The position numbers and the translations under genes are program-made. Shown here piece by piece: positions 38,584 through 47,505 of a DNA stretch of 64,000 nucleotides. The stretch comes from an uncultured Oscillibacter sp. (GTDB lineage: Bacteria; Bacillota; Clostridia; Oscillospirales; Oscillospiraceae), in the NCBI GenBank assembly GCA_947365245.1, contig CANAWG010000006.1, positions 1-64,000 of the forward strand, read 5' to 3'. Below the pieces are notes generated by a model, which was given only the letters and a program-made list of their open reading frames with translations, had not been told where the DNA came from and did no database searches. Position 1 is the stretch's first letter. Every line of letters starts with the position of its first letter.

Positions 38584-38775
38584 TCGATCACCTCGTCGTT
38601 CATTGGATAAAACCATTATACATGTTTTTCGGTCCCTCGGCGCATTGGTAAAGAAAATCGAGACGAAAGGAAATGGTCTCGACTTTCTTTACCGATGTTC
38701 AGCCGAAGTTTTTTTGTGCTATACTGGAATCGTTCAGCGGTTTCAACCAAGAGGAATTCCACGGGAGGTACCAAC

Positions 38776-39456
38776 ATGGATTTGATGGAAGCGATGAAAC
38801 GCCGCCACTCCGTCCGCGGCTACGAGGACCGGGCCATAGCGGATGACGCGCGGCACGAATTAGAGGAGCTTCTTGCGCAGCTCAACCAGGAGAGCGGTCT
38901 GAACATGCAGCTGGTTTTGAACGAGCCCAAGGCGTTCAGCGGCTTCATGGCCCACTACGGGAAATTTTCCGGAGTGAGGAACTACATCGCCCTGGTGGGG
39001 AAAAAGGGGCCGGAACTGGACGAGACCTGCGGGTACTGCGGCGAAAAGGCTGTGCTGAAGGCCCAGCAGCTGGGACTGAACACCTGCTGGGTGGCGCTGA
39101 CCTACAGCAAGATCAAAAAGGCCTTCCGGGTGGAAGACGGTGAAAAGCTGTGCTGTGTGATCGCCGTGGGCTATGGAACGACTCAGGGCGCGGAGCACCC
39201 GGTCAAGCCTATTGAGTCGCTCTATCGGGCGGACGGTCCCCTGCCCTCCTGGTTCCGGCAGGGCGTGGAGGCGGCGCGGCTGGCCCCCACGGCCATGAAC
39301 CAGCAGAAATTCCGCTTTTCCCTCAAGGACGGCATGGTATTCGCCGAGCCGGGGTCCGGCTTCTATACCAAGGTGGACCTGGGCATTGCCAAATGCCATT
39401 TCGAGATCGGCGCGGGAAATGCGGACTGGCACTGGGCAAAGCAAGGGAACGCGTAA
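38776..39456 (+). CDS. Nitroreductase family protein
   Basis: MDLMEAMKRRHSVRGYEDRAI...LGLNTCWVALTYSK...AARLAPTAMNQQKFRF; divergent from ArsR. Confidence 0.9.
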   Translation: MDLMEAMKRRHSVRGYEDRAIADDARHELEELLAQLNQESGLNMQLVLNEPKAFSGFMAHYGKFSGVRNYIALVGKKGPELDETCGYCGEKAVLKAQQLGLNTCWVALTYSKIKKAFRVEDGEKLCCVIAVGYGTTQGAEHPVKPIESLYRADGPLPSWFRQGVEAARLAPTAMNQQKFRFSLKDGMVFAEPGSGFYTKVDLGIAKCHFEIGAGNADWHWAKQGNA

Positions 39457-39653
39457 AGGCCGGGAGCACCTGGGCCGCGGCGCCGTCGAGGGCCAGGCCC
39501 GGCGTGTCCCAGGGGAATATGAGCGGCTGGATAAGACGCGGGCTGTAACGTCCGCGGCCTCATCCAGCCGCTTTACTTTGGAAACCGAAATTGATGCGGA
39601 TGGCACGGATTTTCCCAACGGAACGCCGGCCCGTCCGCTTCAAGGGTCCGCCA

Positions 39654-40838
39654 TCACAAGCATTCTTTTAAAATTTCAAAAATCTCGTCATGGCTGACGC
39701 CTGCCTGCCCAGTCTGAATCAGGTTGCAGCTGTCAGAAATCTCCCGCAGCACGGAATCTGTCAGCAGCTTTTCCGGCTCCCCTTTCATCCGCAGGTCACG
39801 CAGTCGGAGGGGCAGCCCGCATTTTGCAATAAAGTCCGCCAGGGCTTCCACACCGGCCAGGGCCAGCTCCCGCTCCGTCTTTCCCTCGCCGGAAACGCCC
39901 CAGACATTGACGGCGAGCCGGGCAAATTTCTCCAGAGCCTTTTCGCATACACGGCGGTAGAGGGGAGGGTGGATCACCGCCAGCCCCTGGCCATGGCCGC
40001 AGTCGGTGTAGGCTCCCAGCTGATGTTCAATCTGATGGGCCTGGAAGTCCGTCGCCCTGCCGCACTTCAAGATGCCGTTCTCCGCCATGGCGGAATCCCA
40101 CATCAGATTGCTGCGGGCGGTGTAGTCGTCGGGATTTTGGAGCAGAGCGCGCATACCGCGGATGGTGTTTCGCATGACCGCCTCCGCTATATCGTCGGAC
40201 ACATTGTCCCGGTCAGCCCTGCCGAAGTAGGTCTCCATGGCATGGCTCAGGGTGTCGAAAGCCCCGGAGATCACCTGGGAGAAAGGAACGGACAGGGTAT
40301 ACTCCGGGTCCAGCACGGCAAAGCGGGGGGCCGCGGCGAAGATGCCGGTCTTGATTTTCTTTTCCTCATGGGTGATGACCGCGCCGCCGTTCATCTCGGC
40401 TCCGGTGCCGGAGGCGGTGACCACCGCCCCCATGGGAATGGGCGGCACAGAGGGGAGCCGGTGCCGGACCAGCTCCATGTCCCATATATCCTCCTCCAGC
40501 ACCGCCTGGGCCGCGACGACCTTGCAGCAGTCGATGACGGAGCCGCCGCCCACCGCCAGAATAAAGTCGATCCTTTTCTCCCGGGCCAGCGCCGCGCCCT
40601 CCTGGACCTTGGCGTAGGTGGGATTCGGAGTGATGCCGCGGAACTCAGTGACCGCCTTGTCCGCCGCACGGAGGATTTCCATCATCTCGTCATAGACGCC
40701 GTTGCCCCGGATGGAACCTCCTCCGTAAGCCAGCATCACATTGGGGCCGTAGGCGCTCAGGGCCTTGCCCAGATGTTCTTTCGCCGCGCCTCTGCCAAAC
40801 AGCACCTTGGCGGGGCACTCATATACAAAGTTTTCCAT
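39654..40838 (-). CDS. Iron-containing alcohol dehydrogenase
   Basis: PAKVLFGRGAAKEHLGK...FILAVGGGSVIDCCKVVAAQ...DFQAHQIEHQLGAYTDCGHGQGLAV. Confidence 0.93.
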   Translation of the reverse strand: MENFVYECPAKVLFGRGAAKEHLGKALSAYGPNVMLAYGGGSIRGNGVYDEMMEILRAADKAVTEFRGITPNPTYAKVQEGAALAREKRIDFILAVGGGSVIDCCKVVAAQAVLEEDIWDMELVRHRLPSVPPIPMGAVVTASGTGAEMNGGAVITHEEKKIKTGIFAAAPRFAVLDPEYTLSVPFSQVISGAFDTLSHAMETYFGRADRDNVSDDIAEAVMRNTIRGMRALLQNPDDYTARSNLMWDSAMAENGILKCGRATDFQAHQIEHQLGAYTDCGHGQGLAVIHPPLYRRVCEKALEKFARLAVNVWGVSGEGKTERELALAGVEALADFIAKCGLPLRLRDLRMKGEPEKLLTDSVLREISDSCNLIQTGQAGVSHDEIFEILKECL

Positions 40839-40849
40839 TTACGTCTCCT

Positions 40850-42526
40850 TTATTGTCCCGCCTGGGACATGACCCGATTGATCCAGGGACGGATGCCGCT
40901 TTGACTGTTGGCGGTCAAGGCCTCCGCGATGACCGCGCCGGAGGCCAGCTCCCGGAAGATATGCAGGCTGTTGTCAATGGGGCTGTAGGAGCTGGTGCAG
41001 AAAGGGGCAACGACCTTGCCGCTGAAATCGTTCTCCGCCAGGAACGTGGCGATCATGGCAGGGGCGTCGTCCCACCAGATGGGATAGCCGACAAAGATCA
41101 CACCGTACTTGTCCAGATCATCGGCGTCCACGGTAATGTCCGGATGGGTCCCATTGTTGATCTCCGCCCGGGCCTCATCCTGCAGGCTGCCGTAGGGCTG
41201 CGCCCGTTTGATCTCAGCCAGATCGCCGCCGGTGTACTCCGCGATCTGCCGGGCCACCCCTCGGGTGGTGCCGGTCTGGGAGAAGTAGGCCACCAGGACG
41301 CTTTCCCCGGCGGTGGAATCCGGCGCGGGAAGCGGCTGGCTCTCTGCGGCCTTGGTATAGCCCAGCTCCCGCACCCAGTCTGCAATATCGCCCTTGGCCT
41401 CGGACACGCTGCTGCGGGAGACGGAGAAGCCGCTGCGCTCCACCTGAGCGCCGGGCTCCTGGGAGGCCACGGTGCCGATGGTCCCGGCAAAGCCGCTGCC
41501 GCCGTGGGCGGTGAAGGGAATCACGGTCTTGCCTGATAGATCGTAGGTGTCCAGAAAGCTGTAGACGGGCATGGGCAGGTCGGCGTTCCAGATGGGGTAG
41601 CCCAGAAAGATCACATCATAGTCGTCCAGATTGGAAATGCTGGCGGACAGCTCAGGCCGGGCGTTGGCCCGCATCTCGGCGGCGGCGAAGTCCAGCAGGG
41701 CCTGATGCTCGCCGGGGTAGGTCTGCACCGTTTCGATGGCAAAGACGTCGCCGCCGGTTTCCTCCCGGATCGTGTTGGCGATGAACTCCACGTTGCCCAC
41801 CACCTGGCCGTTCTCCACCACCCGGCTGGCCTGAGCCACCGCGTCCACACCGGAGGTCTCAGGAACGGTGAAATAGGCGATCAGAATTTTGGTGCCGCCG
41901 GCGGCAGGCTGAGACAACCGGTCATAGTTCATAAGGGCCGCCGCGATCTGGGCGCGGGTGGCGGGGCTTTGCGGCTGGAAAGCGCTTCCGGAAACAGCCG
42001 CCACAATGTCGTTGGACGCCGCCCAGTTGACGGCGGAAACGGCATAGGAGGAGACGGAGGCGCTGTCGCTGAGGGACGCGGCTCCCGCCGAGGGGCTGCC
42101 CGCATAGCGCCAGAGGATCGTAGTCATCTGCTCCCGTGTGACGGGATTGTTCGCGCGGAAGGTGCCGTCGCCGTACCCGGTGATAATCCCGTTGGCGTTG
42201 GCCCAGCGGACCGCCTGGGCATAGTAGGCGGTTTCCGGCACATCGGAAAAGGCGGCGGACCCGGCAACGCCGGGGCTTCCGGCGGCGCGGTAGAGGATTG
42301 CCGCCATCTGGCCTCTGGTGGTGGCGGCGTCGGGGGCGAAAGCGGCGGCGGAGGTCCCATTCATGATGCCCTTTTCCCGGACGTAGGCCACCGCCCCGGC
42401 GTACCAGGCGTCAGCGGCCACGTCGGAAAAGCCGGTGTCCTCCACCGCGGCGAGGGAGGGAATGCTCAGTGACAGCGCCAGCACCAAGACCAGCGCCAGG
42501 GAAAGCAGTCTTTTGTAATGTTTCAT
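40850..42526 (-). CDS. SLH-anchored tandem flavodoxin (signal peptide, three SLH repeats, two flavodoxin domains)
   Basis: FSDVAADAWYAGAVAYVREKGIMNG...(SLH x3); KILIAYFTVPETSG...YDVIFLGYPIWNADLPMPVYSFLDTYDLSGKTVIPF; VLVAYFSQTGTTRGVARQIAEYTGGDLAEI...YGVIFVGYPIWWDDAPAMIATFL. Confidence 0.95.
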   Translation of the reverse strand: MKHYKRLLSLALVLVLALSLSIPSLAAVEDTGFSDVAADAWYAGAVAYVREKGIMNGTSAAAFAPDAATTRGQMAAILYRAAGSPGVAGSAAFSDVPETAYYAQAVRWANANGIITGYGDGTFRANNPVTREQMTTILWRYAGSPSAGAASLSDSASVSSYAVSAVNWAASNDIVAAVSGSAFQPQSPATRAQIAAALMNYDRLSQPAAGGTKILIAYFTVPETSGVDAVAQASRVVENGQVVGNVEFIANTIREETGGDVFAIETVQTYPGEHQALLDFAAAEMRANARPELSASISNLDDYDVIFLGYPIWNADLPMPVYSFLDTYDLSGKTVIPFTAHGGSGFAGTIGTVASQEPGAQVERSGFSVSRSSVSEAKGDIADWVRELGYTKAAESQPLPAPDSTAGESVLVAYFSQTGTTRGVARQIAEYTGGDLAEIKRAQPYGSLQDEARAEINNGTHPDITVDADDLDKYGVIFVGYPIWWDDAPAMIATFLAENDFSGKVVAPFCTSSYSPIDNSLHIFRELASGAVIAEALTANSQSGIRPWINRVMSQAGQ

Positions 42527-42546
42527 CGGTGGTTTCTCCTTATCTT

Positions 42547-43089
42547 TCAAACCTTGCGGCCCATCTCATAGGCCTCTTCCATAGCGGGATTGCCCTCGAT
42601 CTCGCCCCGCTGCCATGCGTTGGCCCCATAGATCCGGCCCTTCACCTTGGCGTTTGGAACGCAGTCGGTCAAGCCTTTCAGGCCGTCCATGGTCCGCTCC
42701 AGGGCGGGTTGATCCTCGGCGGCGGTGACGATGAAATAGAACTCCTTGCCCGCCAGGGTCTGGTCGTAGTAGCACGCCATCGTCCGGTCGATCAGCGTTT
42801 TCATCTGCGCGGTCATCTGGTAGAAGTAGACCGGGGTGGACAGCACGATCACATCCGCCGCCCCCATCTTCTTCAAAATCTCCGCCATATCGTCCTTCTG
42901 GACGCAGACGCCGGTCTTCTTGCAGGCGTAGCAGGCGGTGCAGAAATTCAGCCTTTTCTCCTGCAGGCGAACCAGCTCCACCGTGTGTCCGGCCTCCTCC
43001 GCGCCTCTGGTAAACTGTGCGCAGAGGGTTTCCGAGTTTGCGCCTTTCCGGGGACTGCCGGACAGAATCAGAATTTTCTTTCCCATCAT
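42547..43089 (-). CDS. NAD(P)H-dependent FMN reductase / flavodoxin-family protein
   Basis: ILILSGSPRKGANSETLCAQFTRGAEEAGHTVELVRLQEKRLNFCTACYACKKTGVCVQKDDM. Confidence 0.93.
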   Translation of the reverse strand: MMGKKILILSGSPRKGANSETLCAQFTRGAEEAGHTVELVRLQEKRLNFCTACYACKKTGVCVQKDDMAEILKKMGAADVIVLSTPVYFYQMTAQMKTLIDRTMACYYDQTLAGKEFYFIVTAAEDQPALERTMDGLKGLTDCVPNAKVKGRIYGANAWQRGEIEGNPAMEEAYEMGRKV

Positions 43090-43102
43090 GATTGACCTCC
43101 AT

Positions 43103-43882
43103 TTATGATTGATCTGTTTGGGTTTGGTTGTTGGCTTGGATGATCTCGTTGACTGTGATATACGGGTTGCGGTAGCGGGCGTTGGGATTTTTCTCCGGGA
43201 TGTTCAGCTGAACCGCTTTCTGCGGACAGAGGTGGGCGCAGGCCAGGCAGGTCTGGCAGTTTCCGGGAATGTGGACCGCCCTGCCGCCCTCCATGCGGAC
43301 GGAGGCGGAGGGGCAGACCCTGGCGCACAGACCGCAGCCGGTGCAGTCGTCCGTCACCCGAAGCAAGTGCTGCCATGCGTCGGGAGGAAGATGTTTCATC
43401 CCCTCCAAAAACTGCGCGTGAGCCGCCCGGTCCGCGTCCGTCACGGGGGCAATCATCTTCCTGCGGCTTTGAATATCCGCGGCGATCACCGCCAGGTGTT
43501 CCTCCACCCTCTTGTCCAGCTTGATCTGCTCCTCCATATCAAAGCCGGGGAGCCAGTTGTCCGCCATCATCAGCACATTGATGTAGCTGAGCCGGATCCC
43601 GCACGACCTGCACAGCAGATATGCCAGCTCCGCGGCTCCGCCGTGGCGGCTGCCGTAGGTGAGGACCATGTAGAAGTAGTCCGTGTGGAATTTTGCCCTC
43701 CGCAGGAACTCCTTGACCATGTGCGGCACCTCATGTCCATAAATGGGTGCCACGATGCCGATCTGCTCCGCGGAAAAGTCCAGCTCTGTCCCCCGCATCA
43801 CCTGGGGGATGCTCAAAGGATTCTTTTCGATCCCCTTTGCCGCGTAGAGGCTGTTTCCGGTTCCGGTAAAATAGAATAGCAT
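43103..43882 (-). CDS. EFR1-family ferredoxin (flavodoxin domain plus two 4Fe-4S motifs)
   Basis: LFYFTGTGNSLYAAKGI...CTGCGLCARVCPSASVRM...CQTCLACAHLCPQKAVQL. Confidence 0.93.
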   Translation of the reverse strand: MLFYFTGTGNSLYAAKGIEKNPLSIPQVMRGTELDFSAEQIGIVAPIYGHEVPHMVKEFLRRAKFHTDYFYMVLTYGSRHGGAAELAYLLCRSCGIRLSYINVLMMADNWLPGFDMEEQIKLDKRVEEHLAVIAADIQSRRKMIAPVTDADRAAHAQFLEGMKHLPPDAWQHLLRVTDDCTGCGLCARVCPSASVRMEGGRAVHIPGNCQTCLACAHLCPQKAVQLNIPEKNPNARYRNPYITVNEIIQANNQTQTDQS

Positions 43883-43901
43883 CTGTTCGCTCCTTCCTTT
43901 C

Positions 43902-44846
43902 TCAGCGCAGCTGATTGCTCAGATAATCCAAAATGTACTCCATGGCCAGATCGAAATTGCCGCCGCTGAACCCATGGCCAGCACCCTCGATCATCCTCAG
44001 CTCCGCCGCGGGGTACGCCTCTGCGGCTCTCTGGGAATAGGACAGGTCCACCGTCCCATCCCGGTCGCCGTGAAGAATCAGGACATCCCTTTCGTAGGCT
44101 GCAACATCCGCATAGACATCGTAATCCCAGACGTCCTCCACATAGCGGCGGCCGACGGTCAGCCAGGAGAAGAAGGATACCTGCTCCGGGACGCTCTCCA
44201 GCGATGAAAACTGCGCCCTTGCGTTTTCCGGGATGCAGAAGGCGGGGTACAGGAGCATCATCCCCCGGACCTCCTCCGGGTGGGCCGCGCCGGTCATGGC
44301 GGACACCATCCCGCCCTGGCTGGTCCCCATCAGGAAAACACGCTCCTCGTCCACATAGTCCAGCGACCGGATCATCGCCAGAACCGCCTCCAAATCGGCT
44401 TTCTCGGTGAAAACCGACATCTCCAGCGGGGAACCGTCACTGCGGCTTGAATTGCTGCCGCCCCGGAAGTCATAGCAGTAGACCACGAAGCCCTTTTGCA
44501 CCAGGGCCTGGGCGTAGGGCGCGCCGACGGCGTGGGTTCCGCCGTAGCCGTGGGAGAAGATCACGGCGGGCAGGGGCTCGCCGGCTCCATCGGGGATGTA
44601 GATCTCGCCATAGATGGCGCGGCCGTCCACCTGGGCGGGCAGCTCCTGGGTGGTATAGGAATAACTCAGGCTGTCCCAGTCGATGGCGGCATCCTGTATG
44701 CCGTCTGCCGCGGCGGGTACGGCTGTTTCCGCCCGCTGCGAACCGGGAGCCTCCGCCGGGGCGGCCGGCGGCTGCGATCCCCCGCCGCATCCGGCCAGGC
44801 TGAAAGAGAGCACGCAGCTCAATAAAAATGTCCATACTCTATGCAT
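43902..44846 (-). CDS. Alpha/beta hydrolase lipoprotein
   Basis: Lipobox LAGCGG; VIFSHGYGGTHA, LMGTSQGGMVSAM, DVLILHGDRDGTVD. Confidence 0.9.
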   Translation of the reverse strand: MHRVWTFLLSCVLSFSLAGCGGGSQPPAAPAEAPGSQRAETAVPAAADGIQDAAIDWDSLSYSYTTQELPAQVDGRAIYGEIYIPDGAGEPLPAVIFSHGYGGTHAVGAPYAQALVQKGFVVYCYDFRGGSNSSRSDGSPLEMSVFTEKADLEAVLAMIRSLDYVDEERVFLMGTSQGGMVSAMTGAAHPEEVRGMMLLYPAFCIPENARAQFSSLESVPEQVSFFSWLTVGRRYVEDVWDYDVYADVAAYERDVLILHGDRDGTVDLSYSQRAAEAYPAAELRMIEGAGHGFSGGNFDLAMEYILDYLSNQLR

Positions 44847-44861
44847 CGGTTTGATACCTCT

Positions 44862-45896
44862 TTATGTTTCTTGGCGAACGACCTGCACCTCCCGCCCCGC
44901 CCCTGGGGAAAAGGCGTCGGCCAGTCCCTCGGTCACATAGATCGTCCGATCCTCTGTCAGCAGGATCATCTCAAAATCCCGGTGTTCCCGCCAGTATTGG
45001 ACGGCTTTATCCAGTCCCATGACAAAAAGAGCGGTGGAGAGGGCGTCGCAGCGTTTGCTTTCATCACTGACAACAGCGGTCTGTACCAGGCCGCTCCGGG
45101 CGGGTGCGCCGGTGGCGGGGTCCAGGATGTGCCAGTACCGCTCCCCGTCCCCGCCCACAAAGAATTTTTCATAGCCGCCGGAGACCACCACACTCTGGTC
45201 CGCGATTTCCAAAACGCCCAGATTCCCCTCGCTGTCCGGGTCCCGGACGCCCACCCGCCAGAAGGAGCCGTCCGGCTTGGTCCCGACGGTCAGGATATTG
45301 CCGCCGAAGTCCAGCAGGGCGGATGTGACACCGTTCTCCCGCAGAACAGCGGCGGCTTCATCGGCGGCATAGCCCTTGCCCACAGCGCCCAGGTCCAGCT
45401 GCATCCCGTCCGGGACGGTCAGAGTGGCGTCCTGCAGAGAAACCCTGGTATAATCCACCTTTTCCAACAGATGATCAAGCTCCTCCCGCTCCGGGATTTG
45501 AAAGCTGTCCGTGGTAAAGCCCCAGGCGGTCAGCACCGGGTAGAGGGTAGGCTCCAGCGATCCATCGGTCCGCCGCGCCATATCCAGCGCATAGCGGACC
45601 AGATTCGCGGTGTCCCCGCTGACGGCCACCGCCGCCCCTCCGCTGTGATTGGCGGCATAGATCTCGCTGTGTTCATCCGTCGCCGACCAGAGGCTCTCCA
45701 GCTCCCGGACGCGGTTTTGGGCCTGCTCCAGCGCCGCTTCCGCGTCTTCGCCGTAAGCGGTCAAATTAAGGTAAGTATCCATTCCAAACAGTCCGGCGCC
45801 GCCCTCGCCGTTCGGGGCGGCGCCCTCTTGGCTCCCGCAGGCCGCGCAGCTCAGAAGCGGCAAGACTGCGAGAATGGCGGCAATCAGACGTTTCAC
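44862..45896 (-). CDS. apbE: FAD:protein FMN transferase lipoprotein
   Basis: GMDTYLNLTAYG...LDLGAVGKGYAADEAAAVL...SALLDFGGNIL...CDALSTALFVMG; GTG start. Confidence 0.93.
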   Translation of the reverse strand: MKRLIAAILAVLPLLSCAACGSQEGAAPNGEGGAGLFGMDTYLNLTAYGEDAEAALEQAQNRVRELESLWSATDEHSEIYAANHSGGAAVAVSGDTANLVRYALDMARRTDGSLEPTLYPVLTAWGFTTDSFQIPEREELDHLLEKVDYTRVSLQDATLTVPDGMQLDLGAVGKGYAADEAAAVLRENGVTSALLDFGGNILTVGTKPDGSFWRVGVRDPDSEGNLGVLEIADQSVVVSGGYEKFFVGGDGERYWHILDPATGAPARSGLVQTAVVSDESKRCDALSTALFVMGLDKAVQYWREHRDFEMILLTEDRTIYVTEGLADAFSPGAGREVQVVRQET

Positions 45897-46567
45897 GGCT
45901 CCCCGGCTCCCTTTCTATGTTTCCCCGCCAGAGATGCGGCGGCACAGGCAAGCAGGGCGAACAGCGCCATCATGCAGAGATGATCCCAAAAATACAGGGC
46001 CGCCGGGCGGTCAAAATCGAATACAATAAATTCACTGCGGAGGGTCAGGTACTGCCAGATCTGATGGGTCTATACAGCGCAGGCTCCATACAGGCCCGCC
46101 GCCGCCCCGACGCACCGGGACAGCGCGCCCGCCCTGCCGCCAAGCCTGCGGCGGAGCGGCGCCGTTACCGCGCCCCCATGCAGGCCCAGGTGGAACCCCA
46201 TCAGAACAAAGCCCCAATAGGAGGCCAGCATATGCAGCCGCCGGGCCGCGGCGGCGCTGCCCAGGCCGGGCAGAAAGGTGAACACATAGCGGGAGAGCCG
46301 GATTCCGCTGAACATCAGAGCCAGCAAATCCGCCAGCAAGAGAACATCCACAACCGTCTGGAGGATGCGCCGGCCGCTGTATCTCCCTTTCCCCAGCATC
46401 CCAAGCCAGTGCCGATTCAAACTATGGTGGGCGAGAAAGAGCAGAAGCATCCCGGCTCCCACCCACTCATGCACCGCCTGCCCGGTCACCGGATAGGCCA
46501 TCAGCACCACCAGCAGAGCGGTCATGAGTACGTCAATGGTGATCTTCGCTTTTTGTTTCGCTTTCAT
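45893..46567 (-). pseudogene. DUF4405-type membrane protein interrupted by an in-frame TAG (46070-46072)
   Basis: Frame continues after TAG as THQIWQYLTLRSEFIVFDFDRPAALYFWDHLCMMALFALLACAAASLAGKHRKGAGEP to a TGA overlapping the apbE GTG. Confidence 0.8.
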
Positions 46568-46641
46568 GGGTGTGCCCTCGCATTCTATTGGGTCCCTCCG
46601 GCGGCCTGCCGGAGAAGGAGGCCGCCGGAGGGGAAGTTCGG

Positions 46642-47361
46642 TCAGCTGAGGATCTCCAAGGCCCAGTCCATGGCCTCCTGCGCAGCGTTTGGAACACTGT
46701 TCCGGGAGATCGAGAGCCCGTCTGTGAGAACGGCGGCGTTTGGCTGGAGCTCCTGAATGGTGGAGACCGTCCGGGAAAAGCCGCTGCCGCCGTGGGTCAC
46801 AAAGGGGACGATGGTCTTGCCGGAAAAATCATAGCTTTCCAGGAAAGTGTAGAGCGGCATGGGCAGGTCGGCGTTCCAGTTGGGATATCCCAGGAAGATC
46901 ACGCTGTAATCGTCCGGATTCTCAATTTCGCCGGACAGCTCCGGACGGGCGTCCCGCCGCAGCTCGTCATAGGCGAAATCCAGCAGCGGCTGGTGCGTGC
47001 CGGGGTACTCCTGCACCGTTTCAATGGCGAACAGGTCGCCTCCCACCGCCTGCTGGATGGCCTGGGCGATAAACTGGCAGTTCCCCACCACGCCGTCCTC
47101 CGTGGCCACCCGGCTGGCGTTGGCCACGGTGTCCGTGCCGTCTGTCTCCGGTACGCCGAAATAGGCGATCAGGATGCCGCCGTCTCCGGCGGCCGCGGGG
47201 ATGGCGTCAGGCGTTCCGGCATTGCCGGACAACTCCGGGGCAGCTGCGGAACCGGAGTCCGGAGCATTCGGCGGACTGCCGGGGGGATCCGTTTGCCCGC
47301 CGCAGGCCGCCAGGGAGAGCATCAGGGCCAGCGTCAATACCAGAGAGAGTTTCTTTTTCAT
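46642..47361 (-). CDS. Flavodoxin lipoprotein
   Basis: Lipobox LAACGG; GILIAYFGVPETDGTDT...YSVIFLGYPNWNADLPMPLYTFLESYDFSGKTIVPFVTHGGSGF. Confidence 0.93.
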   Translation of the reverse strand: MKKKLSLVLTLALMLSLAACGGQTDPPGSPPNAPDSGSAAAPELSGNAGTPDAIPAAAGDGGILIAYFGVPETDGTDTVANASRVATEDGVVGNCQFIAQAIQQAVGGDLFAIETVQEYPGTHQPLLDFAYDELRRDARPELSGEIENPDDYSVIFLGYPNWNADLPMPLYTFLESYDFSGKTIVPFVTHGGSGFSRTVSTIQELQPNAAVLTDGLSISRNSVPNAAQEAMDWALEILS

Positions 47362-47415
47362 CGTGAGATTCCTCCGTTTTCAGAGATTTGCCTCGGTCAT
47401 TACTCTACCGGGAAT

Positions 47416-47455
47416 TTGTGAGAAAAGTGTGAGGAAATTCGCAGAATTTTGTGAG
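47416..47455 (-). promoter_or_regulatory. Phased CTCACA direct repeats upstream of the flavodoxin lipoprotein
   Basis: On minus strand CTCACAA-N15-CTCACAC-N4-CTCACAA (offsets 22 and 11). Confidence 0.8.
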
Positions 47456-47460
47456 AAACA

Positions 47461-47504
47461 AAAAAGCCGGCTATCAGCGGGGATGAACTGATAACCGGCT
47501 TTTT
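47461..47504 (-). terminator. Hairpin AAAAAGCCGGCTATCAG...CTGATAACCGGCTTTTT
   Basis: Direct reading, one mismatch. Confidence 0.85.
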
Positions 47505-47505
47505 C

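Noticed and set aside
40850-42526. ApbE flavinylation motif in SLH-flavodoxin (ELASGAVIAEA)
   Set aside because: SGAV does not match the usual S/T-G-A-S/T-type context and lies in a flavodoxin helix region
46070-46072. TAG as pyrrolysine or recoded codon
   Set aside because: No pyl genes or stimulatory element seen; a paralog has an ordinary residue there, so mutation or sequencing error is more likely
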